Origin: Ancylobacter novellus
GTDB lineage: Bacteria; Pseudomonadota; Alphaproteobacteria; Rhizobiales; Xanthobacteraceae
Direction: 5' to 3'
DNA: 59,723 nt
Assembly: GCA_003241485.1 (NCBI GenBank)
Contig: QFQD01000013.1
Location: 1 to 59,723, forward strand
Under the pieces are notes generated by a model. It made no database searches, had not been told where the DNA came from, and was given only the letters and a program-made list of their open reading frames with translations. Position 1 is the first letter of the stretch. Each line of letters starts with the position of its first letter. Of this stretch, positions 51,638 to 59,723 are shown piece by piece. Made by a program: the position numbers and the translations under genes.

Positions 51638-53455
51638 ATGTGTACTGCGTGTGATTGGGCGCCGTATTTCGAGGCATTCGGGCGGAGCCGGACAATGAGC
51701 CGGCGTACAGTATTGAGGGCGGGTGCGGCAATGACGGCCGCGACGGCTCTGGTGCCGGGCTTCTTTGCGACGGATGCGCGCGCCGAAGAGGTCAAGACGG
51801 GCACGGACGGCGCGGCCGATTTCGTGTTCCACAACGGCCGGGTCTACACGGTCGCGGGGGCTGCGCCCTGGGCCGATGCGGTCGCCGTTCGCGGCAACAC
51901 CATCGTTCATGTCGGCGATGAGGCCGGCGCCAAGGCGATGACGGGCCCGAAGACGCAGGTGATCGATCTCAAGGGCCGGCTGCTGATGCCCGGCTTCGTC
52001 GAGGGGCACACCCACCCGTTCCTCGGCGCGTTCATGACCTCGGGCCTCGATCTCCAGCTTGCCAATCTGCCCGAGGTGCTGGCCGCGATCGAGCGCTACG
52101 CCAAGGCGAACCCGACCGGCCCGATCCGCGGCTTCGGCTGGCGCGTCGACATGTTCCCGCCGGAGGGGCCGAACCGCGCCGAACTCGACGCCATCATTCC
52201 GGACCGGCCGGCCTTCTTCTTCGCCATTGACGGGCACAGCCTGTGGGCGAATTCCAAGGCGCTTGAGATGGCCGGCGTCAGCCGCGACACGCCCGACCCG
52301 ATTCCGCGCTTCAGCTATTACGCCCGCGACCAGAAGGGCGACCCGACCGGCTATGTGCTGGAAACGAATGCGGTGCTGACCCTCGTCAATGCGGTGGAGC
52401 CGATCTCCGCCGAGGCCATGGGCCGGCTGCTGGAGAGCTGGCTGCCCAAGGCGGCGGCTGCTGGCATCACCACGGTCTTCGACGCCGGCGTCCCCCCGGT
52501 CGGCAGCGACCAGGGCGCGATCATCGAGCTCTATGTCGATGCGGAGAAGCGCGGCAAGCTGCCGTTCCGTGTTTCCGCCTCCTATTCCGTGAAGTCGCTG
52601 CCCATCGACAATGTCGTCGCGGAGGTGAGCGCGCTCAACAAGCAGATCGCGACCGATCTCGTCCATGTCGATATCGTCAAGATCGTCGGCGACGGGTCGC
52701 AGGGCGGCTATACGGCCTGGCTGATCGAGCCCTATGCCGACATGCCCGATTCGACCGGCGGCTCGCCTTTCACCGAGGAACAGTGGCACCAGCTCATCGC
52801 CGCGGTGGACGCGGCCGGGTTCGACGTGCATGTCCATGCCTGCGGCGAGCGCACGGCCCGCGTCGCGCTCGACAGCATTGAGAAGGCCATCGCGGCCAAC
52901 CCGCCGCGCGACCGCCGGAATGCCATCGCGCATCTGGTCTATGTCGAAGACACCGACAATCCCCGCTTCGCCAAACTCAACGTCACGGCCCAGTTCTCGG
53001 CCTATTGGTCATCGGCCGATCCCGATACGCTGGAGAACATGGTCGCGCGTTATGGCGAGGCCCGCGGAAACAAGATTTACCGGACCAAGACGATCCTCAA
53101 CCAGGGCGGCCGCGTCTCCTTCGGCACGGACTGGCCGGCCGCCGGCTATTTCTCGACCTATGAGCCGCTGAAGTCGATCCAGGTTGGCGTCACCCGCCAG
53201 CTCATCGGGCTGAAGGACGCGCCGGTGCTGAGCCCGGCCGATGAGCGCCTCACTGTCGAGGAGGCGATCCACGCCAACACCATGGGCGCTGCGTATCAGC
53301 TGCGAATGGACCACCAGGTCGGCTCGATCGAAGTTGGAAAGCTCGCCGACCTGATTATCCTCGACCGCAACATCCTTGAGGGCGATCCGCACGAGATCCA
53401 CAAGGCCAAGGTCGAAATGTCGATGATGAACGGAACCATCCGTCACAAGGCCTGA
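51638..53455 (+). CDS. Tat-exported amidohydrolase (YtcJ-like)
   Basis: 605 aa from ATG 51638 after a G-rich ribosome site (GGGGGG); TTG 51626 is the longer alternative. A short MCTACDW leader precedes the twin-arginine signal MSRRTVLRAGAAMTAATAL. The YtcJ-type amidohydrolase (exit strand GRLLMPGFVEGHTHPFLG with the HxH metal motif, VHVHACGERTARVALDSIE, FGTDWPAAGY, GKLADLIILDRNIL) follows. It would cut a C-N bond in the periplasm. It starts a same-strand run of exported proteins. Substrate unknown. Confidence 0.9.
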   Translation: MCTACDWAPYFEAFGRSRTMSRRTVLRAGAAMTAATALVPGFFATDARAEEVKTGTDGAADFVFHNGRVYTVAGAAPWADAVAVRGNTIVHVGDEAGAKAMTGPKTQVIDLKGRLLMPGFVEGHTHPFLGAFMTSGLDLQLANLPEVLAAIERYAKANPTGPIRGFGWRVDMFPPEGPNRAELDAIIPDRPAFFFAIDGHSLWANSKALEMAGVSRDTPDPIPRFSYYARDQKGDPTGYVLETNAVLTLVNAVEPISAEAMGRLLESWLPKAAAAGITTVFDAGVPPVGSDQGAIIELYVDAEKRGKLPFRVSASYSVKSLPIDNVVAEVSALNKQIATDLVHVDIVKIVGDGSQGGYTAWLIEPYADMPDSTGGSPFTEEQWHQLIAAVDAAGFDVHVHACGERTARVALDSIEKAIAANPPRDRRNAIAHLVYVEDTDNPRFAKLNVTAQFSAYWSSADPDTLENMVARYGEARGNKIYRTKTILNQGGRVSFGTDWPAAGYFSTYEPLKSIQVGVTRQLIGLKDAPVLSPADERLTVEEAIHANTMGAAYQLRMDHQVGSIEVGKLADLIILDRNILEGDPHEIHKAKVEMSMMNGTIRHKA

Positions 53456-53498
53456 AACATACGCTCTCGAACGACACTCTCGACCGACGAGTTCTCGC

Positions 53499-53822
53499 AT
53501 GAAAACGTTTCTCGCGTTTTTGGTACTCTTCCTCGGCCTCGCAGCACTTCCCCTCCGTGCCCAGCCACTTCCCGAAGTCTGTTCAAAGAAGAACTGTTTC
53601 ATGGCCTTCGATGGCAGCGACAGATCCTTCTGTCAGGCCTATGTCGAGGGAAGGTCGTGCTTCATGGCGTTCGACGACCGCGAGGACCGCGGCTGGTGCC
53701 AGCATCTGCGGGAAGGAAAATCCTGCATGATGGCGCTGGATGGCCAGGCCCGTTCCGACTGCGAGGCGAACCGCGTTCCACGCGAGCATCGTCACTGGCA
53801 GCGCCTGTGCAGTTCCTGGTGA
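53499..53822 (+). CDS. Small exported Cys-rich protein with three tandem repeats
   Basis: 107 aa with a Sec signal (MKTFLAFLVLFLGLAAL, cleavage near LRAQP). The mature part has three ~21-residue repeats, each starting Cys-(Phe/Met)-Met-Ala-(Phe/Leu)-Asp and holding a second Cys 11-13 residues later: CFMAFDGSDRSFC, CFMAFDDREDRGWC, CMMALDGQARSDC. An extra Cys pair flanks them, so up to four disulfides could form. I recognise no family. It is 43 bases after the amidohydrolase and 101 before the sulfatase, on the same strand. Possible roles are a metal or ligand binder or an exported partner; none is shown. Confidence 0.8.
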   Translation: MKTFLAFLVLFLGLAALPLRAQPLPEVCSKKNCFMAFDGSDRSFCQAYVEGRSCFMAFDDREDRGWCQHLREGKSCMMALDGQARSDCEANRVPREHRHWQRLCSSW

Positions 53823-53923
53823 GGCGAACCCGTCCGCCGCACCGTCACGGGGACGTCGGACCTCAGATACCGGACCCTCACTCGCCACCCCTCCCTGACC
53901 GCGCTCTTAAAAGGCCGATACCG

Positions 53924-55732
53924 ATGTCCCAAGACGACAAGCCAGGCGGCATTTCCCGACGTGACCTGCTCGGCAAGGGAACGGCGACGATTCTCAGCGC
54001 CAATCTGATTTCGGGTGTCTCGACCACCGCCGCGGACGCGGCCACCACGCCGGCCGAAGCCGCCGCGCCAATCACGGCGCCGGATTCACCGCCGGGCGGC
54101 TACAACATTCTCTTTATCCTGGTCGACCAGGAGCACTTTTTCCCGGAATGGCCGTTCCCCGTGCCGGCGCGCGAGATGCTGAAGAAGAAGGGCATCACCT
54201 TCGCCAATCATCAGGCGGCCTCCTGCGTGTGCTCCCCGGCGCGCTCGGTCATCTATACGGGCCAGCACATCCAGCATTCCGGCGTCTTCGATAACCTGAA
54301 CTATCTTTGGCAGCCTGATCTTTCGACGTCGATCAAGACGATCGGCCATCGCATGAGTGAGCTCGGCTATCACTCGACCTATCAGGGCAAGTGGCACATG
54401 AGTGCCAATCTCGACCAGACCAAGGTCGCGGTCGACGCGCCCATGTCGGACTATCGGGACATCATCCAGAGCTACGGATTTGACGGCTTCTTCGGGGTCG
54501 GCGATCTGATCGACAGCGGTCTTGGCGGCTACACTTTCGACGGCTTCACCGCCGACCGGGTGGCGAGCTGGATGCGGCGCGAGGGCGAGGAACTGCGCGC
54601 CAAGGGCCAGCCCTGGTTCCTGGCTGTGAACTTCGTCAATCCGCACGACGTGATGTACATCAATTCCGACCTTCCGGGCCATGTCGTGCAGGGCAAGAGC
54701 GCCGCCATCGACATCTTCCCGACCCCGGAGGACAAGCTCTACCAGGAGCGCTGGGACGACCTGCCGCTGCCCTTCAACCGCAGCCAGCCGCTCGACGCGC
54801 CGGGGCGCCCGAAGGCGCACGCCATCTACCAGCAGATACAGGACATGATGGTCGGCGCATGGCCCGACGAGGATCGCCGCTGGCATGTTCTGCGCAACTA
54901 CTATTACAATTGCATCCGCGACTGCGACCGGCAGGTGATGCATGTCCTCAAGGCGCTTGAGGACAACAACATGCACAAGAACACGATCGTTGTCTTCAAC
55001 GCGGACCACGGCGAACTGGCCGGCCATCACCAGATGCGCGGCAAGGGGAACTGCACCTATAAGGAGCAGAACCACGTCCCGCTCATCGTCTATCACCCCG
55101 CCTATCCCGGCGGCGTCACCTGCGAGGCCATCACCTCTCAGCTCGACTTGGCACCGACGCTGATCGCGCTGACCGGCGCGCAGCCGTCGGCGCAGGCCAA
55201 GGCCGCCGATGGCCTGAAGGGACACGATTTCTCCGCCCTGCTGAAGGCGCCGGCAACGGCGAAGATCGATGCGATAAGGCCTGCATCACTGTTCAACTAC
55301 AACATGCTGTCCTATCAGGACGTGACCTGGGCCGAACATTTCGTGAAGATGACGTTCTCCGGCGACGTCACGAACAGCGAGAAGATCCAGACCTACCTCA
55401 AGAACGACCCGGACTTCGCCGAGCGGGTCGGCATCCGTTCGATCTTCGACGGCCGTTACCGCTTCTCGCGCTATTTCGGGCAGACCGACTTCAATACCCC
55501 GACCACGCTGGAAGACCTCATCGCAAAGAACGACCTCGAACTCTACGACCTGCAGGAAGACCCGGGCGAGATGAACAACCTCGCCATGGATACGGCCAAG
55601 AATGGCGAGTTGCTGCTGGCCCTGAACAAGGTCGCCAACGACCTGATCGCCGCCGAGGTCGGCGTCGATGACGGTTCGTTCCTGCCGATCAAGGATGGCA
55701 AATGGTATTTCCCGTCCAAGAGTGAACGTTAG
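53924..55732 (+). CDS. Tat-exported sulfatase (formylglycine type)
   Basis: 602 aa from ATG 53924 (MSQDDKPGGISRRDLLGKG); the frame opens earlier but that part antedates the Tat motif SRRDLLGKG. The sulfatase core has Asp68 of VDQEH, the modification motif CSPAR (Cys103-Arg107) converted to formylglycine, GKWHMS, NADHGELAGHH, and a C-terminal DLQEDPGEMNNLA. It removes sulfate esters in the periplasm. Tat export fits formylglycine being made in the cytoplasm before export. The downstream barrel protein may help substrate entry. Confidence 0.92.
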   Translation: MSQDDKPGGISRRDLLGKGTATILSANLISGVSTTAADAATTPAEAAAPITAPDSPPGGYNILFILVDQEHFFPEWPFPVPAREMLKKKGITFANHQAASCVCSPARSVIYTGQHIQHSGVFDNLNYLWQPDLSTSIKTIGHRMSELGYHSTYQGKWHMSANLDQTKVAVDAPMSDYRDIIQSYGFDGFFGVGDLIDSGLGGYTFDGFTADRVASWMRREGEELRAKGQPWFLAVNFVNPHDVMYINSDLPGHVVQGKSAAIDIFPTPEDKLYQERWDDLPLPFNRSQPLDAPGRPKAHAIYQQIQDMMVGAWPDEDRRWHVLRNYYYNCIRDCDRQVMHVLKALEDNNMHKNTIVVFNADHGELAGHHQMRGKGNCTYKEQNHVPLIVYHPAYPGGVTCEAITSQLDLAPTLIALTGAQPSAQAKAADGLKGHDFSALLKAPATAKIDAIRPASLFNYNMLSYQDVTWAEHFVKMTFSGDVTNSEKIQTYLKNDPDFAERVGIRSIFDGRYRFSRYFGQTDFNTPTTLEDLIAKNDLELYDLQEDPGEMNNLAMDTAKNGELLLALNKVANDLIAAEVGVDDGSFLPIKDGKWYFPSKSER

Positions 55733-55742
55733 GCCCCGCGCC

Positions 55743-56735
55743 ATGCCGCATCGAGGGGGAAAGGCAAGGCCGGGGCAAGGGCGAGGCTGGCACCGGCACC
55801 TGACGGGCGCGCGGGCGGCCTGTGTGTGGCTGGCGCTCTGTTCGGGGGCGGCCGCGCAGGAATGCGGCAGTTGCGGCACGGAGGCGGGGGGCACTTCTTC
55901 GGAGGCCGACCAGGCCTCCCAGCCCATGACGAACTTCTTCGGCAATTCGCGCTACCTGCAGGCGATGAGCGAGCAGGTGAACCTCAGCCGGCAGGGCGGG
56001 CCGCTGCCCTTCACCCTGTCGGGAAACGTGCAGAAGTGGACCAGCGGCCCGCCGCAGGACGACCTCTATACGCAGACCGCCCAGCTCGCCTACAAGCTCT
56101 CGGACCAATGGACCCTGCTCGGCCAGCAGCTCTATCAGCAACAGGCCGACATCGAGCTGTGGAATTTCGTCGGCGGGTTTGGCTATCAGCCCACCGAGGA
56201 TTTCAGCATAAATGTGATGGGCGGCGTGGGCGTTCACACGCGCTACACCTATGAGTGGGCGACCTATATCTCGCCGCAATATACGCTGCCGATCACCATT
56301 GCGGGCGAGAAGCGCATCGCGCTCGGCGCCAACATCACGGTGGAACAATACGAGCTCGGCACGTTCTATCAGGTGCAGCCGAGGGTCGGCCTCAAGATCG
56401 CGTCCTGGCTGCCCCAGCTGCAGATCGGCTATGCCTTCGGCGACTTCGACAATTCCACTGACGTGACGAAAACCCAGTACTACCAGCCGCAGGCGGTCAG
56501 CGGCTGGTCACTGACCGCCGTGTTTCACCCGTTCGAGCCGATCTACGCGGTAGTCACCTATCTTCCGGCGAACCGCAACTACATTGCCGGCAACTATTCC
56601 GTGCAGAACACGATCAGCGCAACGCTGCACATGAACCTTACCCAGTCGCTGCGTACCTCGTTATTCTACCAGGATACCTGGTACGAGGGTGGCGGCGACC
56701 AGGCGTTCGGCGGCAGCCTCAGCGTGGCTTTTTGA
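55743..56735 (+). CDS. Outer-membrane beta-barrel-like protein
   Basis: 330 aa from ATG 55743, 10 bases after the sulfatase stop. After a basic leader and signal peptide (CVWLALCSGAAAQ) come alternating hydrophobic strands with Tyr/Trp/Gln-rich turns (QTAQLAYKLSDQWTLLGQQLYQQ, FVGGFGYQPTEDFSINVMGGVGV, LRTSLFYQDTWYEGGG). It ends in SLSVAF, the terminal Phe used by the BAM machinery. Length fits a 12-14-strand barrel, possibly a porin or YaiO-like protein. Together with the sulfatase it suggests uptake or release of a sulfated compound. No family is certain. Confidence 0.75.
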   Translation: MPHRGGKARPGQGRGWHRHLTGARAACVWLALCSGAAAQECGSCGTEAGGTSSEADQASQPMTNFFGNSRYLQAMSEQVNLSRQGGPLPFTLSGNVQKWTSGPPQDDLYTQTAQLAYKLSDQWTLLGQQLYQQQADIELWNFVGGFGYQPTEDFSINVMGGVGVHTRYTYEWATYISPQYTLPITIAGEKRIALGANITVEQYELGTFYQVQPRVGLKIASWLPQLQIGYAFGDFDNSTDVTKTQYYQPQAVSGWSLTAVFHPFEPIYAVVTYLPANRNYIAGNYSVQNTISATLHMNLTQSLRTSLFYQDTWYEGGGDQAFGGSLSVAF

Positions 56736-56753
56736 AATTGGAAGACGAGCGCC

Positions 56754-57131
56754 TCACTTGAGGCCGGCGAGAGAGCGCGCTTTGTCGACGGCCTTCATGC
56801 AGCCGGCCTCGTCGCCCGCCGCCTGCAGGTTCAAGGCCTCGTTCAGCGCCCCGGCGGCGCCGGTCTGCGGCTCATTCAAGCCCGCCGCCGCCAGGGACGA
56901 GGGCGTCGGCTGATGGGAATCCTGCGCTGCGACGCTCTGGTCCTGTGTCTGGGGTTGGGCCGGCCCTTTTGCCGCCGACTGCTTCAGCTCGTGCTGCGTC
57001 TTGGCGATCGCCTCGACACAGTTCTCCCAATTCGCCGCGGCGGCCGGCTGAGGTAGCCCCGCGAGGGTGAAGGAAAGCAGAGCCGCCGCAACGAGATTGA
57101 GATGGACTACGTAAGTTGACCTGAAACCCAC
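56754..57131 (-). CDS. Hypothetical exported protein
   Basis: 125 aa with a signal peptide (LNLVAAALLSFTLAGLPQ, cleavage near AAAAN). The mature chain has two Cys (NWENCVEAIAKTQHELKQ and EAGCMKAVDKARSLAG) in short helices, joined by a Gln/Ala/Pro-rich linker, so a disulfide-linked helical hairpin is likely. It is convergent with the barrel gene 18 bases away. A GCCTCA-CT-TGAGGC dyad (56751-56764) at the shared end may help termination. No family recognised. Confidence 0.65.
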   Translation of the reverse strand: MGFRSTYVVHLNLVAAALLSFTLAGLPQPAAAANWENCVEAIAKTQHELKQSAAKGPAQPQTQDQSVAAQDSHQPTPSSLAAAGLNEPQTGAAGALNEALNLQAAGDEAGCMKAVDKARSLAGLK

Positions 57132-57387
57132 GGATGCTCTCCGCCCGATGAAAAACCCTAGGACGACATCATTACATCACTCGCCCAGCGGCATCCAGCC
57201 AATGACAACGACCTGCCGGGGTCGGAACATCCTGGCTGATGAGTTCAGCCAAAGCCGACATCACATGCGCAGACGCCTTGCTTTTCCCTGTTGAATCCCC
57301 TTCGCGCCTTTCCTGGAATTGACCGTCACGCAACAAGATACCCCGTGTGGGAAGACCGTCGCCGCGTTCAGGAGAAACATCCACGTC

Positions 57388-58719
57388 ATGTTCAAATTGT
57401 CCTTTCTGCTTATAGGCACGCGTGCGTTCCGGTCGCGGTGGTACATCTTGTGTCTGATTGGCGCCCTGCTCATGGCTGGCGCCGTCTACCTGGCCTTCCA
57501 CGCCCCGGCCGGTCTCGTTGTCCTAACGGGAAGGGCCGTCGGGGTCGTTTTCCTGTTCATGGGGCTCGGTAATCTTCTGCAGTTCATCAGTCAGATGTGC
57601 AGCGTTCGGGGCGTCGTGGCGCTGGTCAGGGCGGTCTGCCTCATGGCCGCCGGCGCGTTTGCCATTCATTGGCCGGCCCATGCGGAAGACATGCTTGCGG
57701 CCCTGTTCTGCGTCGTGTTCATCGCAGACGGCGTCGGGCGCATCGGGGTGGGGCTGCTGCTGAGGCTGCCGGATCTGCGGTGGCGTGTGACCTATGGCTT
57801 GGTGCAGCTCGCCTTCGCGCTTGCCTTTCTGGCGGGATGGCCAGTGCCGCTGGAACGAAGCGTCGCCCTGTGCGTCGGACTGATCTTCGCCTTCAGGGGC
57901 TGGCTGCTGCTGCGGCTCGGCCTGCTGTTCCGGAAGCTGGATGAGGATGCAACAATCCTCCATCTGCCAATGTTCGCCACTCGTGGCTGGTATGCCCGCT
58001 CACCGGACCACGCCGAGGCGGCCACCGCGAAGGCGGCCTTTCCGATGATTGTCCATGTCTGGACTCCCGCCGGCTCCGCGGATGTGCCGCATCGCCGTCT
58101 GCTGGTCGACCGCTATATCGCTGCCGTCAACGCTGACGGCTTGATTTCCACCGGCCATGCCTCGCTGGAAATGCCACCCTCGCTCTATATCAGCCACTAC
58201 CCTGCCGTCGAAATGGAGCGCTCCGGCGAGGATTTCGTCGGGGCTCTGCGCAGCACGGCGGAGAACGACGTGCCGGGCCATTTCCAGCCCTCCTATGCCG
58301 AGGAGGCGGCAGGGTGGTGCGAGGCCGATGGACGGGTCGAGTTCCATAACTACAGTCCCCGGCAGCTGGAGGCGTTCTGGGCCCGCTATCAGCAGGACGA
58401 CACCTACAACCTCACCAACCGCAACTGTTCGGTCGTGGTGGCGCAGGTCCTCGACGCGGCGTTGGAAGGCGCGCTGGCGACGCGCTGGCCATGGCTGCAA
58501 CTGCTCACATTGCTGACGAATCCGGAGATTTGGGTAGGCGCGCTGATAAGGGCCCGCGCCAATCTCGGCACCTGGACCCCCGGCCTGGTGCTGGACTACG
58601 CACGCACCTTGGCGCGGATCGTGGAGCGTCGCGAGGTTTCCCGGCTCGAGAGCCTCGTGCGCTTTGCCCGGCGCCTTGGCCTCGCTGGAACGGCAAGCCA
58701 AGCGAGGCCATCCCCGTGA
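57388..58719 (+). CDS. HdeD-like membrane domain fused to a His/Cys hydrolase-like domain
   Basis: 443 aa from ATG 57388 (MFKLSFLLIG); GTG/ATG codons from 57319 would add 23 residues. Residues about 18-185 hold six hydrophobic helices of the HdeD/DUF308 type (GALLMAGAVYLAFHAPAGLVVLTGRAV, FVLFMGLGNLL-type, WPAHAEDMLAALFCVVFIADGVGR). The C-terminal half is soluble, with TGHASLEM (His257) followed about 90 residues later by NLTNRNCSVVVAQVLDAAL (Cys347). His-before-Cys spacing is that of permuted papain-like or NlpC/P60-type hydrolases. It may anchor a peptidase or acyltransferase to the membrane, but catalysis is inference. The stop overlaps the MFS gene start. Confidence 0.75.
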   Translation: MFKLSFLLIGTRAFRSRWYILCLIGALLMAGAVYLAFHAPAGLVVLTGRAVGVVFLFMGLGNLLQFISQMCSVRGVVALVRAVCLMAAGAFAIHWPAHAEDMLAALFCVVFIADGVGRIGVGLLLRLPDLRWRVTYGLVQLAFALAFLAGWPVPLERSVALCVGLIFAFRGWLLLRLGLLFRKLDEDATILHLPMFATRGWYARSPDHAEAATAKAAFPMIVHVWTPAGSADVPHRRLLVDRYIAAVNADGLISTGHASLEMPPSLYISHYPAVEMERSGEDFVGALRSTAENDVPGHFQPSYAEEAAGWCEADGRVEFHNYSPRQLEAFWARYQQDDTYNLTNRNCSVVVAQVLDAALEGALATRWPWLQLLTLLTNPEIWVGALIRARANLGTWTPGLVLDYARTLARIVERREVSRLESLVRFARRLGLAGTASQARPSP

Positions 58720-59723
58720 GCGATCCGACGTCCGGCCGCTCCACCTTGCTCTCGCAGGCGGCGGTCATCGCGACGGCCAGCATGTTCGGGCTGACCTATA
58801 GCCTCAGCGCCGGGCTCATTGCTTTCGGTCTCGCCGATCAGGGGTGGGGCGAGGCGGTCATCGGCGCCAACGCCGCCATGCATGCCGCCGGCGTCATCAT
58901 CGTGGCGTTGCTGCTGCCGCGTATCGTCCCGTTCTTCGGCATGCGCCGCCTCGTGCTGCTGGCGCTTGTCACGGCGGGAGTCGTTCTCGCAGCCTTTCCC
59001 CTGCTGCCCTACATTGCGCTGTGGTTTCTGTTGCGGCTCCTTCTCGGCATGGCTTCCGAGGTGCTTTTCGTTCTTTCGGAAACGTGGACCAACAGCCTAA
59101 GCCGGGAAGCGACACGCGCCCGCGTCATGGCGGCCTATACGGCCGCGCTCTCCATCGGCTTCGCGGGCGGCCCTTTCATATTGTCGATGATTGGGACCTC
59201 CGGCTATCTGCCTTATCTCGCCGGCGCCGGCTTCGCGCTGGTCGCGATATTTCTGGTCGCCTCACCCAGGGTGGAGGCACCCGTTTTCTCCGAGGTACCC
59301 GTGGGCAGCCCGCTGCGGTTCCTGCATCTGGCCCCGGTCGCCATCGCGGCAACGATGCTGAATGCGGCGCTGGAGACGTCGGGACTTTCGTTCCTGGCCA
59401 TCTACGCCATGCAGCTCGGCTGGCCGGAGACGGAAGCCACCCAGCTGATGACGGTGATGATGGTGGGAGCCATCGTGTTGCAGCTCCCCATCGGCTGGCT
59501 CGGCGACAAGTTGGACCGGGTCATGCTGGTGGTCATCCTGGCGATCGCCGCGGCACTTGGGGCACTGGTCTGGCCCTTCGCTCTTGGTTTGCCGTGGCTC
59601 ACCTACGCCTTGCTCTTCCTTTGGGGCGGCGCCTTTGTCGGAATTTACACGCTTATGCTCGCCGTGGTTGGCAGCCGGTTCCACGGATCGGAGCTCATCG
59701 GCATCTATGCCGCCATGGGCCTG
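58716..59723 (+). CDS. MFS transporter, 5' part (cut by window end)
   Basis: Starts at GTG 58716, overlapping the preceding stop by 4 bases, and runs open for 336 codons to the window edge, so the C-terminus is missing. At least ten hydrophobic helices are seen, in the YcaD/YhjX-like drug-efflux pattern: AAVIATASMFGLTYSLSAGLI, IVALLLPRIVPFFGMRR, LLRLLLGMASEVLFVLSETW (helix 4-5), LMTVMMVGAIVLQLPIGWLGDKLDR (helix 7-8 with the GDxxDR loop). Tight coupling to the HdeD-hydrolase gene implies joint expression. Substrate unknown. Confidence 0.88.
   Translation, partial: MSDPTSGRSTLLSQAAVIATASMFGLTYSLSAGLIAFGLADQGWGEAVIGANAAMHAAGVIIVALLLPRIVPFFGMRRLVLLALVTAGVVLAAFPLLPYIALWFLLRLLLGMASEVLFVLSETWTNSLSREATRARVMAAYTAALSIGFAGGPFILSMIGTSGYLPYLAGAGFALVAIFLVASPRVEAPVFSEVPVGSPLRFLHLAPVAIAATMLNAALETSGLSFLAIYAMQLGWPETEATQLMTVMMVGAIVLQLPIGWLGDKLDRVMLVVILAIAAALGALVWPFALGLPWLTYALLFLWGGAFVGIYTLMLAVVGSRFHGSELIGIYAAMGL

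Overview
The window looks like a chromosomal segment of a high-GC alphaproteobacterium. Gene content and protein style (GlxBCD-GlnT, a PodJ-like Sel1 protein, ligase-associated helicase plus PdeM, many ABC/TRAP solute systems) fit the Hyphomicrobiales, perhaps an Ancylobacter/Starkeya/Xanthobacter-like member of the Xanthobacteraceae. That placement is an inference from protein resemblance, not a phylogeny. The left edge is the 3' end of a 5S rRNA followed by a strong terminator, so a ribosomal operon lies just outside. No insertion sequence, prophage, CRISPR array or tRNA was found.

Layout. (1) 1-5750: rrn end, a damaged secreted alpha/beta hydrolase, then a promoter and glxB-glxC-glxD-glnT, a glutamate-synthase-like set equivalent to the N-methylglutamate synthase/gamma-glutamylmethylamide synthetase genes of methylamine users. 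(2) 5796-16731: a frameshifted DNA-repair helicase with an intact pdeM, a giant PodJ-like polarity protein, a MerR regulator, a DsbA-fold isomerase, an esterase, YjbQ and an orphan LuxR-type response regulator. (3) 16759-27134: a ten-gene minus-strand sugar-alcohol operon (binding protein, SIS isomerase, two permeases, TIM-barrel isomerase, SorC regulator, ABC ATPase, xylitol-type dehydrogenase, ribitol-type SDR, FGGY kinase), with a divergent inositol-phosphatase-like gene. (4) 28221-31680: an ECF42-type sigma factor operon with YCII/DGPF, ThiS/MoaD-like, BNR-repeat and VOC proteins. (5) 31827-40515: a divergent catabolic locus, with Fe-alcohol dehydrogenase, aldehyde dehydrogenase and alpha/beta hydrolase on one side and a GntR regulator, ribose-type ABC importer and DJ-1-like protein on the other. 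(6) 40619-43815: a lytic transglycosylase and an ABC exporter preceded by a possible leader peptide.

(7) 43886-51147 is the most unusual part. One 789-residue protein joins an AraC-type regulator to a complete acetamidase/formamidase. It is divergent from a Tat-exported TRAP transporter and a gamma-glutamyltransferase. I infer a self-regulating amide or gamma-glutamyl-amide uptake and breakdown module in which the enzyme itself carries the DNA-binding domain. (8) 51638-56735: a run of exported proteins on one strand (Tat amidohydrolase, a small Cys-repeat protein, a Tat formylglycine sulfatase, an outer-membrane barrel). (9) 57388-59723: a HdeD-like membrane protein fused to a His/Cys hydrolase-like domain, translationally coupled to an MFS transporter cut by the window end.

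Two genes near the left end, the hydrolase at 418 and the helicase at 5796, appear to carry short internal deletions. These are either true gene decay or consensus errors.
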